A stretch of DNA of 64,000 nt from Halictus rubicundus (GCF_050948215.1 NW_027488816.1:186001-250000), one strand, 5' to 3'. Numbered from the stretch's first letter, positions 14,295 to 29,029 are shown. The notes: generated by a model from the letters alone, not told the origin. A program made the numbers and translations.

Positions 14295-15480
14295 TCTAAC
14301 ATATCCTATCCGCTATCCTATCCTATCCTCTATCCTATTCTATCCTCTATCCTATCCAATCCTATATCCTATTCTCTATCCTATCCTATCCTCTATTCTA
14401 TTCTATCCTCTATCCTATCCTATCCTCTATCCTATCATATCCTCTATCCTATCCTATCCCCTATCCTATCCTATCCTCTATCCTATCCTATCCTCTATCC
14501 TATCCTATCCTCTATCCTATCCTATACTCTATCCTATCCTATTCTCTATCCTATCCTATCCTCTATCCTATCCTATCCTCTATCAAATCCTATCCACTAT
14601 CCTATCCTATCCTCTATCCTATCCTATCGGCTATCCTATCCAATCCTATATACTATTCTCTATCCTATCCTATCCTCTATGATATCCTATCCTCTATCCT
14701 AACCTATTCTCTATCATATCCTATCCTCTATCCTATCCTCTATTCTATCCATTCCTATATCCTATCCTCTATCATATCCTATCCTATCCTCTATCCTATC
14801 CTATCCGCTACCCTATCCAATCCTATATCCTCTTCTCTATCCTATCCTATCCTGTATTCCATCCTATCCTCCATCCTATTCTATCCTCTAACCTATCATA
14901 TCCTCTATCCTATCCTATCCCCTATCCTATCCTATCCTCTATCCTATCCTATCCTCTATCGTATCCTATCCTCTATCCTATCCAATCCTATATCGTATCC
15001 TCTATCCTATCCTATCCTCTATCGTATCCTATCCTCTATCCTATCCTATCCTCTACCCTATCCTATCCTCTATCCTATCCTATCCTCTAACCTATCCTAT
15101 CCTCTATCCTATCCTATTCGCTATCCTATCCTATCCTCTATCCTATCCTATCCTCTATCCTATCCTATCCTCTATCCTATCCTATCCTCTTTCAAATCCT
15201 ATCCACTATCCTATCCTATCCTCTATCCTATCCTATCGGCTATCCTATCCAATCCTATATACTATTCTCTATCCTATCCTATCCTCTATGATATCCTATC
15301 CTCTATCCTAACCTATTCTCTATCATATCCTATCCTCTATCCTATCCTCTATTCTATCCATTCCTATATCCTATCCTCTATCATATCCTATCCTATCCTC
15401 TATCCTATCCTATCCGCTATCCTATCCAATCCTATATCCTCTTCTCTATCCTATCCTATCCTGTATTCCATCCTATCCTC
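14295..15480 (+). repeat. Second copy of the 10,941-12,050 block
   Basis: Matches 10,941 onward at offset 3,354, including the 609-bp internal repeat. It extends a little further right than the first copy: the second GTATTCC marker at 15,463 has no counterpart, because the first block is cut off near 12,050 by the start of the block that repeats at 16,241. Confidence 0.78.
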
Positions 15481-16240
15481 CATCCTATTCTATCCTCTAA
15501 CCTATCATATCCTCTATCCTATCCTATCCCCTATCCTATCCTATCCTCTATCCTATCCTATCCTCTATCGTATCCTATCCTCTATCCTATCCAATCCTAT
15601 ATCGTATCCTCTATCCTATCCTATCCTCTATCGTATCCTATCCTCTATCCTATCCTATCCTCTACCCTATCCTATCCTCTATCCTATCCTATCCTCTAAC
15701 CTATCCTATCCTCTATCCTATCCTATTCGCTATCCTATCCTATCCTCTATCCTATCCTATCCTCTATCCTATCCTATCCTCTATCCTATCCTATTCTCTA
15801 TCCTATCCTATTCTCTATCCTATCCTATCCTCTATCGTATCCTATCCTCTATCCTATCCAATCCACTATCCTATCCTATCCTCTATCCTATCCTATCCTC
15901 TATCCTATCCTATCCTCTATCCTATCCTATCCTCTATCCTATCCTATCCTCTATCGTATCCTATCCTCTATCCTATCCTATCCTCTATCCTATCCTATCC
16001 GCTATCCTATCCGCTATCCTATCCAATCCTATATCCTATTCTCTATTCTATCCTATCCTCTATCCTATCCTATCCTCTATCCTATCCTATCCTCTATCCT
16101 ATCCTATTCTCTATCGTATCCTATCCTCTATCCTATCCTATCCTTTATCCTATCCTATTCTCTATCCTATCCTATACTCTATCCTATCCTATCCTCTATC
16201 CTATCCTATCCTCTATCGTATATTATCCTCTATCCTATCC

Positions 16241-18475
16241 TATTCTCTACCCTATACTATTCTCTATCCTATCCTATCCTCTATCCTATCCTATTCTCCA
16301 TCCTATCCTATCCTCTATCCTATCCTATCCTCTATCCTATCCTATTCGCTATCCTATCCTATCCTCTATCCTATCCTATCCTCTACCCTATCCTATCCTC
16401 TATCCTATCCTATTCTCTATCCTATCCTATTCTCTATCCTATCCTATCCTCTATCCTATCCTATCCTCTATCCTATCCTATCCTCTATCGTATCCTATCC
16501 TCTATCCTATCCTATCCTCTATCCTATCCTATCCGCTATCCTATCCAATCCTATATCCTATTCTCTATTCTATCCTATCCTCTATCCTGTCCTATCCTCT
16601 ATCCTATCCTATCCTCTATCCTATCCTATTCTCTATCCTATCCTATCCTCTATCCTATCCTATCCTCTATCCTATTCTATCCTCTATCCTATCCAATCCT
16701 ATATCGTATCCTCTATCCTATCCTATCCTCTATCCTATCCTATCCACTATCCTATCCTATCCTCTATCCTATCCTATCCTCTATCCTATCGTATACTCTA
16801 TCCTATCCTATCGTTTATCCTATCCTATCCTCTATCCTATCCTATTCTCTATCCTATCCTATCCTCTATCCTATCCTATCCTCTATCCTATCCTATCCTC
16901 TATCGTATATTATCCTCTATCCTATCCTATTCTCTATCCTATCCTATTCTCTATCCTATCCTATCCTCTATCCTATATTATTCTCCACCCTATCCTATCC
17001 TCTATCCTATCCTATCCTCTATCCTATCCTATCGTTTATCCTATCCTATCCTCTATCCTATCCTATCCTCTATCCTATCCTATCCTCTATCCTATCCTAT
17101 CCTCTATCCTATCCTATCCTATCCTCTATACTATCCTATCCTCTATCATATCCTATTCTCTATCCTATCCTATCCTCTATCCTATCCTATCCAATCCTAT
17201 ATCCTATTCTCTATCCTATCCTATCCTCTATGATATCCTATCCTCTATCCTAACCTATTCTCTATCCTATCCTATCCTCTATCCTATCCTATCCTATCCT
17301 CTATCCTATCCAATCCTATATCCTATTCTCTATCCTATCCTATCCTCTATCGTATCCTATCCTCTATCCCATCCAATCCTATATCGGATCCTCTATCCTA
17401 TCCTATCCTCTATCCTATCCTCTATTCTATCCAATCCTATATCCTGTCCTCTATCATATCCTATCCTCTATCCTATCCTCTATTCTATCCTATCCTATAT
17501 CCTATCCTCTATCCTATCCTATCCTCTATCCTATCCTATCCGCTATCCTATCCAATCCTATATCCTATTCTCTATCCTATCCTATCCTCTATTCTATCCT
17601 ATCCTCTATCCTATCCTATCCTCTATCCTATCATATCCTCTATCCTATCCTATCCCCTATCCTATCCCATCCTCTATCCTATCCTATCCTCTATCCTATC
17701 CTATCCTCTATCCTATCCTATCCTCTATCCTATCCTATTCTCTATCCTATCCGATCCTCTATCCTATCCTATCCTCTATCGTATCCTATCCCCTATCCTA
17801 TCCAATCCTATATCGTATCCTCTATCCTATCCTATCCTCTATCGTATCCTATCCTCTATCCTATCCTATCCTCTATCCTATCCTATCCCCTATCTATCCA
17901 ATCCTATATCGTATCCTCTATCCTATCCTATCCTCTATCGTATCCTATCCTCTATCCTATCCTATCCTCTATCCTATCCTATCCTATCCTCTATCCTATC
18001 CTATCCTCTATCCTATCCTATCCTCTATCCTATCCTATCCTCTATCATATCCTATCCTCTATCCTATCCTATCCTCTATCCTATCCTATCCGCTATCCTA
18101 TCCAATCCTATATCCTATTCTCTATCCTATCCTATCCTCTATCGTATCCTATCCTCTATCCTATCCAATCCTATATCGTATCCTCTATCCTATCCTATCC
18201 TCTATCCTATCCTATCCTATCCACTATCCTATCCTATCCTCTATCCTATCCAATCCTATATCCTATTCTCTATCCTATCCAATCCTATATCCTATTCTCC
18301 ATGCTATCCTATCCTCTATCCTATCCTATCCCCTATCCTATCCTATCCTCTATCCTATCCTATCCTCTATCCTATCCTATCCACTATCCTATCCTATCCT
18401 CTATCCTATCCTATCCTATCCTATCCTCTATCCTATCCTATCCTCTATCGTATCCTATCCTCTATCCTATCCAAT
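16241..18475 (+). repeat. 2.2-kb block, copy 2
   Basis: Second copy of 12,057-14,290. Private changes are a GGATCC at 17,386-17,391 (the first copy reads CGTATCC here) and a one-base deletion giving CTATCTATCC near 17,893. The strong match over more than 2 kb points to a recent duplication. Confidence 0.86.
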
Positions 18476-21250
18476 CCTATATCGTATCCTGTATCCTATC
18501 CTATCCTCTATCCTATCCTATCCTCTATCCTATCCTATCCGCTATCCTATCCAATCCTATATCCTATTCTCTATCCTATCCTATCCTCTATTCTATCCTA
18601 TCCTCTATCCTATCCTATCCTCTATCCTATCATATCCTCTATCCTATCCTATCCCCTATCCTATCCCATCCTCTATCCTATCCTATCCTCTATCCTATCC
18701 TATCCTCTATCCTATCCTATCCTCTATCCTATCCTATTCTCTATCCTATCCGATCCTCTATCCTATCCTATCCTCTATCGTATCCTATCCTCTATCCTAT
18801 CCTATCCTCTATCCTATCCTATCCTATCCTCTATCCTATCCTATCCTCTATCCTATCCTATCCTCTATCCTATCCTATCCTCTATCCTATCCTATTCGCT
18901 ATCCTATCCTATCCTCTATCCTATCCTATCCTCTATCCTATCCTATCCTCTATCCTATCCTATTCTCTATCCTATCCTATCCTCTATCCTATCCTATTCT
19001 CTATCCTATCCTATCCTCTATCCTATCCTATCCTCTATCCTATCCTATCCTCTATCCTATCCTATCCTATCCTCTATCCTATCCTATTCTCTATCCTATC
19101 CGATCCTCTATCCTATCCTATCCTCTATCGTATCCTATCCTCTATGATATCCTATCCTCTATCCTATCCTATCCTCTATCCTATCCTATCCTCTATCCTA
19201 TCCTATTCTCTATCCTATCCTATCCTCTATCCTATCCTATCCTCTATCGTATCCTATCCTCTATCCTATCCTATCGTTTATCCTATCCTATCCTCTATCC
19301 TATCCTATCCTCTAACATATCTTATCCGCTATCCTATCCTATCCTCTATCCTATTCTATCCTCTATCCTATCCAATCCTATATCCTATTCTCTATCCTAT
19401 CCTATCCTCTATCGTATCCTATCCTCTATCCTATCCAATCCTATATCGTATCCTCTATCCTATCCTATCCTCTATCCTATCCTATCCTATCCACTATCCT
19501 ATCCTATCCTCTATCCTATCCAATCCTATATCCTATTCTCTATCCTATCCAATCCTATATCCTATTCTCCATGCTATCCTATCCTCTATCCTATCCTATC
19601 CTCTATCCTATCCTATCCCCTATCCTATCCTATCCTCTATCCTATCCTATCCTCTATCCTATCCTATCCTCTATCCTATCCTATCCTCTATCCTATCCTA
19701 TCCTCTATCCTATCCTATCCACTATCCTATCCTATCCTCTATCCTATCCTATCCTCTATCCTATTCTATCCTCTATCCTATCCAATCCTATATCCTATTC
19801 TCTATCCTATCCTATCCTCTATCGTATCCTATCCTCTATCCTATCCTATCCTCTATCCTATCCTATCCTCTATCCTATCCTATTCGCTATCCTATCCTAT
19901 CCTCTATCCTATCCTATCCTCTATCCTATCCTATTCTCTATCCTATCCTATCCTCTATCCTATCATATTCTCTATCCTATCCTATCCTCTATCCTATCCT
20001 ATCCTCTATCCTATCCTATCCTCTATCCTATCCTATCCTATCCTCTATCCTATCCTATCCTCTATCATATCCTATCCTCTATCCTATCCTATCCTCTATC
20101 CTATCCTATCCTCTATCCTATCCTATCCGCTATCCTATCCAATCCTATATCCTATTCTCTATTCTATCCTATCCTCTATCCTATCCTATCCTCTATCCTA
20201 TCCTATCCTCTATCCTATCCTATTCTCTATCCTATCCTATCCTCTATCCTATCCTATCCTCTATCCTATCCTATCCTCTCTCCTATTCTATCCTCTATCC
20301 TATCCAATCCTATATCGTATCCTCTATCCTATCCTATCCTCTATCCTATCCTATCCACTATCCTATCCTATCCTCTATCCTATCCTATCCTCTATCCTAT
20401 CGTATCCTCTATCCTATCCTATCGTTTATCCTATCCTATCCTCTATCCTATCCTATTCTCTATCCTATCCTATCCTCTATCCTATCCTATCCTCTATCCT
20501 ATCCTATCCTCTATCGTATATTATCCTCTATCCTATCCTATTCTCTATCCTATCCTATTCTCTATCCTATCCTATCCTCTATCCTATCCTATCCTCTATC
20601 CTATCCTATCCTCTATCCTATCCTATCCTATCCTCTATCCTATCCTATCCTCTATCCTATCCTATTCTCTATCCTATCCTATCCTCTATCCTATCCTATC
20701 CTCTATCCTATCCTATCCTCTATCCTATCCTATCCTCTATCCTATCCTCTATCATATCCTATCCTCTATCCTATCCAATCCTATATCCTATTCTCTATCC
20801 TATCCTATCCTCTATGATATCCTATCCTCTATCCTAACCTATTCTCTATCCTATCCTATCCTCTATCCTATCCTATCCTATCCTCTATCCTATCCTCTAT
20901 CCTATCCTCTATCCTATCCTATCCTCTATCCTATCCTATCGTTTATCCTATCCTATCCTCTATCCTATCCTATCCTCTAACATATCCTATCCGCTATCCT
21001 ATCCTATCCTCTATCCTATTCTATCCTCTAACCTATCCAATCCTATATCCTATTCTCTATCCTATCCTATCCTCTATTCTATCCTATCCTCTATCCTATC
21101 CTATCCTCTATCCTATCATATCCTCTATCCTATCCTATCCCCTATCCTATCCTATCCTCTATCCTATCCTATCCTCTATCCTATCCTATCCTCTATCCTA
21201 TCCTATCCTCTATCCTATCCTTTTCTCTATCCTATCCTATCCTCTATCCT

Positions 21251-23726
21251 ATGCTATCCTCTATCGTATCCTATCCTTTATCCTATCCTATCCTCTATCC
21301 TATCCTATCCGCTATCCTATCCAATCCTATATCCTATTCTCTATCCTATCCTATCCTCTATGATATCCTATCCTCTATCCTATACTATCCTCTATCCTAT
21401 CCTATCCTCTATCCTATCCTATCCTCTATCCTACCCTATCCTCTATCCTATCCTATTCTCTATCCTATCCTATCCTCTATCCTATCCTATCCTCTATCCT
21501 ATCCTATTCTCCATCATATCCTATCCTCTATCCTATCCTATCCTCTATCCTATCCTATCCTCTATCCTATCCTATCCTCTATCCTATCCTATCCTATCCT
21601 CTATCCTATCCTATCCTCTATCATATCCTATCCTCTGTCCTATCCTATCGTTTATCCTATCCTATCCTCTATCCTATCCTATCCTCTACCCTATCCTATT
21701 CTCTATCCTATCCTATCCTCTATCCTATCCAATCCTCTATCCTATCCTATCCTCTATCCTATCCTATCCTCTATCCTATCCTATGCTCTATCCTATCCTA
21801 TCCTCTATCCTATTCTATCCTCTATCCTATCCAATCCTATATCCTATTCTCTATCCTATCCTATCCTCTATGATATCCTATCCTCTATCCTAACCTATTC
21901 TCTATCCTATCCTATCCTCCATCCTATCCTATCCTATCCTCTATCCTATCCTATCCTCTATCCTATCATATCCTCTATCCTATCCTATCCCCTATCCTAT
22001 CCTATCCTCTATCCTATCCTATCCTCTATCCTATCCTATCCTCTATCCTATCCTATCCTCTATCCTATACTATTCTCTATCCTATCCTATCCTCTATCCT
22101 ATGCTATCCTCTATCGTATCCTATCCTCTATCATATCCTATCCTCTATTCTATCCTATCGTTTATCCTATCCTATCCTCTATCCTATCCTATCCTCTATC
22201 CTATCCTATCCTCTATCCTATCCTATCCTCTATCCTATCCAATCCTCTATCCTATCCTATCCTCTATCCTATCCTATCCTCTATCCTATCCTATCCTCTA
22301 TCCTATCTTATCCTCTATCCTATTCTATCCTCTATCCTATCCAATCCTATATCCTATTCTCTATCCTATCCTATCCTCTATGATATCCTATCCTCTATCC
22401 TAACCTATTCTCTATCCTATCCTATCCTCCATCCTATCCTATCCTATCCTCTATCCTATCCTATCCTCTATCCTATCATATCCTCTATCCTATCCTATCC
22501 CCTATCCTATCCTATCCTCTATCCTATCCTATCCTCTATCCTATCCAATCCTCTATCCTATCCTATCCTCTATCCTATCCTATCCTCTATCCTATCCTAT
22601 GCTCTATCCTATCCTATCCTCTATCCTATTCTATCCTCTATCCTATCCAATCCTATATCCTATTCTCTATCCTATCCTATCCTCTATGATATCCTATCCT
22701 CTATCCTAACCTATTCTCTATCCTATCCTATCCTCCATCCTATCCTATCCTATCCTCTATCCTATCCTATCCTCTATCCTATCATATCCTCTATCCTATC
22801 CTATCCCCTATCCTATCCTATCCTCTATCCTATCCTATCCTCTATCCTATCCTATCCTCTATCCTATCCTATCCTCTATCCTATACTATTCTCTATCCTA
22901 TCCTATCCTCTATCCTATGCTATCCTCTATCGTATCCTATCCTCTATCATATCCTATCCTCTATTCTATCCTATCGTTTATCCTATCCTATCCTCTATCC
23001 TATCCTATCCTCTATCCTATCCTATCCTCTATCCTATCCTATCCTCTATCCTATCCAATCCTCTATCCTATCCTATCCTCTATCCTATCCTATCCTCTAT
23101 CCTATCCTATCCTCTATCCTATCTTATCCTCTATCCTATTCTATCCTCTATCCTATCCAATCCTATATCCTATTCTCTATCCTATCCTATCCTCTATGAT
23201 ATCCTATCCTCTATCCTAACCTATTCTCTATCCTATCCTATCCTCCATCCTATCCTATCCTATCCTCTATCCTATCCTATCCTCTATCCTATCATATCCT
23301 CTATCCTATCCTATCCCCTATCCTATCCTATCCTCTATCCTATCCTATCCTCTATCCTATCCTATCCTCTATCCTATCCTATCCTCTATCCTATCCTATT
23401 CTCTATCCTATCCTATCCTCTATCCTATGCTATCCTCTATCGTATCCTATCCTTTATCCTATCCTATCCTCTATCCTATCCTATCCGCTATCCTATCCAA
23501 TCCTATATCCTATTCTCTATCCTATCCTATCCACTATCCTATCCTATCCTCTATCCTATCCTATCCTCTATCCTATCCTATCCTATCCTATCCTCTATCC
23601 TATCCTATCCTCTATCCTATCCTATCCTCTATCCTATACTATCCGCTATCCTATCCAATCCTATATCCTATTCTCTATCCTATACTATCCTCTATGATAT
23701 CCTATCCTCTATCCTAACCTATTCTC
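21251..23726 (+). repeat. Domain A higher-order repeats spaced in exact multiples of 17 bp
   Basis: ATGCTATCCTCTATCGTATCC-type junctions start at 21,251, 22,101, 22,917 and 23,427, with spacings of 850, 816 and 510 bp, which are 50, 48 and 30 monomers. A second marker, CTCCATCC in the same units, gives CCATCC at 21,919, 22,429, 22,735 and 23,245, with spacings of 510, 306 and 510 (30, 18 and 30 monomers). The 100-codon stop-free stretches at 22,101-22,403 and 22,917-23,219 translate identically. This is the cleanest case of register-preserving amplification in the window. Confidence 0.9.
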
Positions 23727-26700
23727 GATCCTATCCTATCCTCTATCCTATCCTATCCTATCCTCTATCCTATCCTCTATCCTATCCAATCCTATATCCT
23801 ATTCTCCATCCTATCCTATCCTCTATCCTATCCTATCCTCTATCAGATCCTATCCTCTATCCTATCCTATCCTCTATCCTATCGTATCCTATCCTCTATC
23901 CTATCGTATCCTCTATCCTATCGTATCCTCTATCCTATCGTATCCTCTATCCTATCCTATCGTTTATCCTATCCTATCCTCTATCCTATCCTATTCTCTA
24001 TCCTATCCTATCCTCTATCCTATCCGCTATCCTATCCAATCCTATATCCTATCCTCTATCCTATCCTATCCTCTATCCTATCCTATCCTCTATCCTATCC
24101 TATTCTCTATCCTATCCTATCCTCTATCCTATTCTATCCTCTATCCTATCCTATCCTCTCTCCTATTCTATCCTCTATCCTATCCAATCCTATATCGTAT
24201 CCTCTATCCTATCCTATCCTCTATCCTATCCTATCCACTATCCTATCCTATCCTCTATCCTATCCTATCCTCTATCCTATCCTATCCTCTATCCTATCCT
24301 ATCCTCTATCCTATCCTATCCTCTATCCTATCCTATTCTCTATCCTATCCTATCCTCTATCCTATCCTATCCTCTATCCTATCCTATTCTCTATCCTATC
24401 CTATCCTCTATCCTATCCTATCCTCTATCCTATCCTATTCTCCATCCTATCCTATCCTCTATCCTATCCTATCCTCTATCCTATCCCATCCTCTATCCTA
24501 TCCTATCCTCTATCCTATCCTATCATATCCTCTATCCTAACCTATCCTCTATCATATCCTATCCTCTATCCTATCCTATCGTTTATCCTATCCTATCCTC
24601 TATCCTATCCTATCCTCTATCCTATCCTATTCTCTATCCTATCCTATCCTCTATCCTATCCAATCCTCTATCCTATCCTATCCTCTATCCTATCCTATCC
24701 TCTATCCTATCCTATCCTCTATCCTATCCTATCCTCTATCCTATCCAATCCTATATCCTATTCTCTATCCTATCCTATCCTCTATGATATCCTATCCTCT
24801 ATCCTAACCTATTCTCTATCCTATCCTATCCTCCATCCTATCCTATCCTATCCTCTATCCTATCCTATCCTCTATCTTATCATATCCTCTATCCTATCCT
24901 ATCCCCTATCCTATCCTATCCTCTATCCTATCCTATCCTCTATCCTATCCTATTCTCTATCCTATCCTATCCGCTATCCTATCCTATCCTCTGTCCTATC
25001 CTATCCTCTATCCTATCCTATCCTCTATCGTCTCCTATCCTCTTTCCTATCCAATCCCTTATCCTCTATCCTATCCTCTACCCTATCCTATTCTCTATCC
25101 TACCCTATCCTCTATCCTATCCTATCCTCTATCGTCTCCTATCTTCTATCCTATCCAAACCCCTATCCTATCCTCTATCCTGTCCTATTCTCTATCCTAT
25201 CATCTATCCTATCCTATCCTGTATCGTCTCCTATCCTCTTTCCTATCCAATCCCCTACCCTATCCTCTATCCTATCCTATCCTCTATAATATCGTATCCT
25301 CTGTCCTATCCTGTCCTCTATCCTATAATATCATCTATCCTATCCTATTCTCTATCCTATTCTATCCTATCCCCTCACGTATCCTATCCTCTATCCTATC
25401 CAATCCTATATCCTATACTCTATCCTATCCTGTCCTCTATCCTATCCTATCCTCTATCCTATCCTATCCTCAATCCTATCCTATCCTCCAACCTATCCTG
25501 TCCTCTATCCTATTCTATACTCTATCCTATCATTCTGCGCTATCCTACACTATCCTCTATCGTATCCTATCCTCTATCCTATCCAATCCTATATCCTATA
25601 ATCTATACTATCCTATCCTCTATCCTATCCTATCCTCTATCCTATCCTATCCTCTATCCTATCCTATCCTCTATCCTATTCTATACTCTATCCTATCCTA
25701 TCGTCTATCCTATCCTATTCTCTATCCTATCCTCTATCCTATCCTATCCTGTATCGTCTCCTATCCTCTTTCCTATCCAATCCCATATCGTATCCTCTAT
25801 CCTATCCTATCCTCTATAATATCGTATCCTCTGTCCTATCCTGTCCTCTATCCTATAATATCATCTATCCTATCCTATTCTCTATCCTATTCTATCCTAT
25901 CCCCTCACGTATCCTATCCTCTATCCTATCCAATCCTATATCCTATACTCTATCCTATCCTATCCTCTATCCTATCGTATCCTCTATCCTATCCTATCCT
26001 CTGTCCTATCCTATCCTCTATCCTATCCTATCCTCTATCGTCTCCTATCCTCTTTCCTATCCAATCCCTTATCCTCTATCCTATCCTCTACCCTATCCTA
26101 TTCTCTATCCTATCCTATCCTCTATCGTCTCCTATCTTCTATCCTATCCAAACCCCTATCCTATCCTCTATCCTGTCCTATTCTCTATCCTATCCTCTAT
26201 CCTATCCTATCCTGTATCGTCTCCTATCCTCTTTCCTACCCAATCCCCAACCCTATCCTCTATCCTATCCTATCCTCTATAATATCGTATCCTCTATTAC
26301 ATAATATCATCTACCCTATCCTATCCTGTATCCTATCCTATCGTCTATCCTATCCTATCCTCTACACTATCCTATCCTCCATCCTATCCTATCCTCTATC
26401 CTATCCTATCCTCTATCCTATCCTATCCTCTATCCTATCCTATCCTCTATCCTATCCTATCCTCTATCCTATCCTATCCTCTATCGTCTCCTATCCTCTT
26501 TCCTATCCAATCCCCTACCCTATCCTCTATCCTATCCTATCCTCTATCATATTCTATCCTCTATTCTATCCAATCCTCTATCCTATCCAATCCCATATCC
26601 TATCCTCTATCCTATCCTATCCTCTACCCTATCCTACCCTCTATCCTATCCTATCCTCTATCCTATCCTATCCTCTATCGTCTCCTATCCTCTTTCCTAT

Positions 26701-27429
26701 CCAATCCCCTACCCTATCCTATATCCTATCCTATCCTCTATTATATTCTATCCTCTATTCTATCCAATCCTCTATCCTATCCAATCCCATATCCTATCCT
26801 CTATCCTATCCTATCCTCTATAATATCGTATCCTCTGTCCTATCCTGTCCTCTATCCTATAATATCATCTATCCTATCCTATTCTCTATCCTATTCTATC
26901 CTATCCCCTCACGTATCCTATCCTCTATCCTATCCAATCCTATATCCTATACTCTATCCTATCCTGCCCTCTATCCTATCCTATCCTCAATCCTATCCTA
27001 TCCTCCAACCTATCCTGTCCTCTATCCTATTCTATACTCTATCCTATCATTCTGCGCTATCCTACCCTATCCTCTATCGTATCCTATCCTCTATCCTATC
27101 CAATCCTATATCCTATAATCTATACTATCCTATCCTCTATCCTATCCTATCCTCTATCCTATCCTATCCTCTATCCTATCCTATCCTCTATCCTATCCTA
27201 TCCTCTATCCTATTCTATACTCTATCCTATCCTCTATCCTATCCTATCCTCTATCCTATCCTATCCTCTATACTATCCAATCCCCTATCCTATCCTCTAT
27301 CCGATCCCATCCTCTATCCTATCCTATCCTCTACCCTATCCTATCCTCTATCCTAACGTATCCTCTATCCTATCCTATCCCCTACCGTATCCAATCCCCT
27401 ATCCTATCCTGTAACCTATCCTATCCTCT

Positions 27430-28245
27430 ATCGTATCCTATTCTCTATACTATCCTATTCTCTATCCTATCCTTTCCTCTATCCTGTTCTATACTCTATC
27501 CTATCCTTTCCGCTATCATATCCTATCTTCTATCCTATCCTATTCTCTATCCTATCCAATGCCCTATACTATCCTCTATGCAATCCTATCCTCTATCCTA
27601 TCCTATCCTCTATCCTATCCTATCCTCTATCCTATCCTCTATCCTATCCTATCCTCTATTATATCGTATCCTCTGTCCTATCCTGTCCTCTATCCTATAA
27701 TATCATCTATCCTATCCTATCCTCTATCCTATCCTATCCTCTATCCTATCCTCATCTCTATCCTATCCTCTATCCTATCCTATCCTCTATCCTATCCTAT
27801 CCTCTATCGTCTCCTATCCTCTTTCTTATCCAATCCCTTATCCTCTATCCTATCCTCTACCCTATCCTATTCTCTATCCTATCCTATCCAAACCCCTATC
27901 CTATCCTCTATCCTGTCCTATTCTCTATCCTATCCTCTATCCTATCCTATCCCCTTCCCTATCCTCTATCCAATCCCCTTCCCTATCCTCTATCCTATCC
28001 TATCCTCTATAATATCGTATCCTCTATCCCATAATATCATCTACCCTATCCTATCCTGTATCCTATCCTATCCTCTATCCTATCCTGTCCTCTACCCTAT
28101 CCTATTCTCTATAATATCGTATCCTCTATCCCATAATATCATCTACCCTGTCCTATCCTGTATCCTATTATATCCTCTATCCTATCCTATCCTCTACCCT
28201 ATCCTATCCTCTATCCTATCCTCTATCCAATCCTATCCTCTATAA
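27430..28245 (+). repeat. Domain B block around the CCAATGCCCTATAC marker, first copy
   Basis: The marker CCAATGCCCTATACTATCC contains ATG at 27,559 and recurs with ATG at 29,157, 31,837, 34,710, 39,342 and 43,524. Some spacings are exact multiples of 17 (1,598; 2,873; 4,182) and others are not (2,680; 4,632). In front of the marker, 27,466-27,550 (85 bp, five monomers' worth) is missing from the copy at 31,837. The 228-codon open stretch 27,559-28,245 belongs to this repeat and is not a gene. Confidence 0.8.
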
Positions 28246-29029
28246 TATCGTATCCTCTATCCCATAATATCATCTACCCTATCCTATCCTGTAGCCTATC
28301 CTATCGTCTATCCTATCCTATCCTCTACACTATCCTATCCTCCATCCTATCCTATCCTCCATCCTATCCTATCCTCTATCCTATCCTATCCTCTATCCTA
28401 TCCTATCCTCTATCCTATCCTATCCTCTTTCCTATCCAATCCCCTACCCTATCCTCTATCCTATCCTATCCTCTATCATATTCTATCCTCTATTCTATCC
28501 AATCCTCTATCCTATCCAATCCCATATCCTATCCTCTATCCTATCCTATCCTCTATCCTATCCTACCCTCTATCCTATCCTATCCTCTATCCTATCCTAT
28601 CCTCTATCCTATCCTATCCTCTATCCTATCCTATCCTCTATCGTCTCCTATCCTCTTTCCTATCCAATCCCCTACCCTATCCTCTATCCTATCCTATCCT
28701 CTACCATATTCTATTATCTATTCTATCCAATCCTCTATCTTATCCAATCCCATATCCTATCCTCTATCCTATCCTATCCTCTACCCTATCCTACCCTCTA
28801 TCCTATCCTATCCTCTATCCTATCCTATCCTCTATCCTATCCTATCCTCTATCCTATCCTATCCTCTATACTATCCAATCCCCTATCCTATCCTCTATCC
28901 GATCCCATCCTCTATCCTATCCTATCCTCTACCCTATCCTATCCTCTATCCTAACGTATCCTCTATCCTATCCTATCCCCTACCGTATCCAATCCCCTAT
29001 CCTATCCTGTAACCTATCCTATCCTCTAT

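Larger units (their letters stand above)
1..25010 (+). repeat. Satellite domain A
   Basis: This domain is defined by shared variant monomers. The main ones are CTCTATGATATCC (which creates GATATC), CCGCTATCCTATCCAATCC, CTCTAACATATCC and ATCCTATATCCTATTCTCT. They recur in fixed order in HOR blocks of 0.3 to 1.5 kb. The last CTATGATATCC is at about 24,783, and the first B-type ATCGTCTCCTATCC is at about 25,028, so the boundary lies within roughly 250 bp and I placed it at about 25,010. No gene is visible. Forward reading frames in this domain (for example 18,301-20,817 and 21,251-24,787) are repeat artefacts that begin at ATGATA, ATGCTA or GTG variants. Confidence 0.85.

Noticed and set aside
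18301..24787. Long forward frames of 838 and 1,178 codons in domain A
   Set aside because: They are the 17-residue cycle again, and several other frames in the same bases are also open.
25531..25545. CATTCTGCGC as a protein-binding box or insertion site
   Set aside because: It is a rare variant shared by descent in six B blocks and lacks any symmetrical or flanking element that would suggest a binding site.
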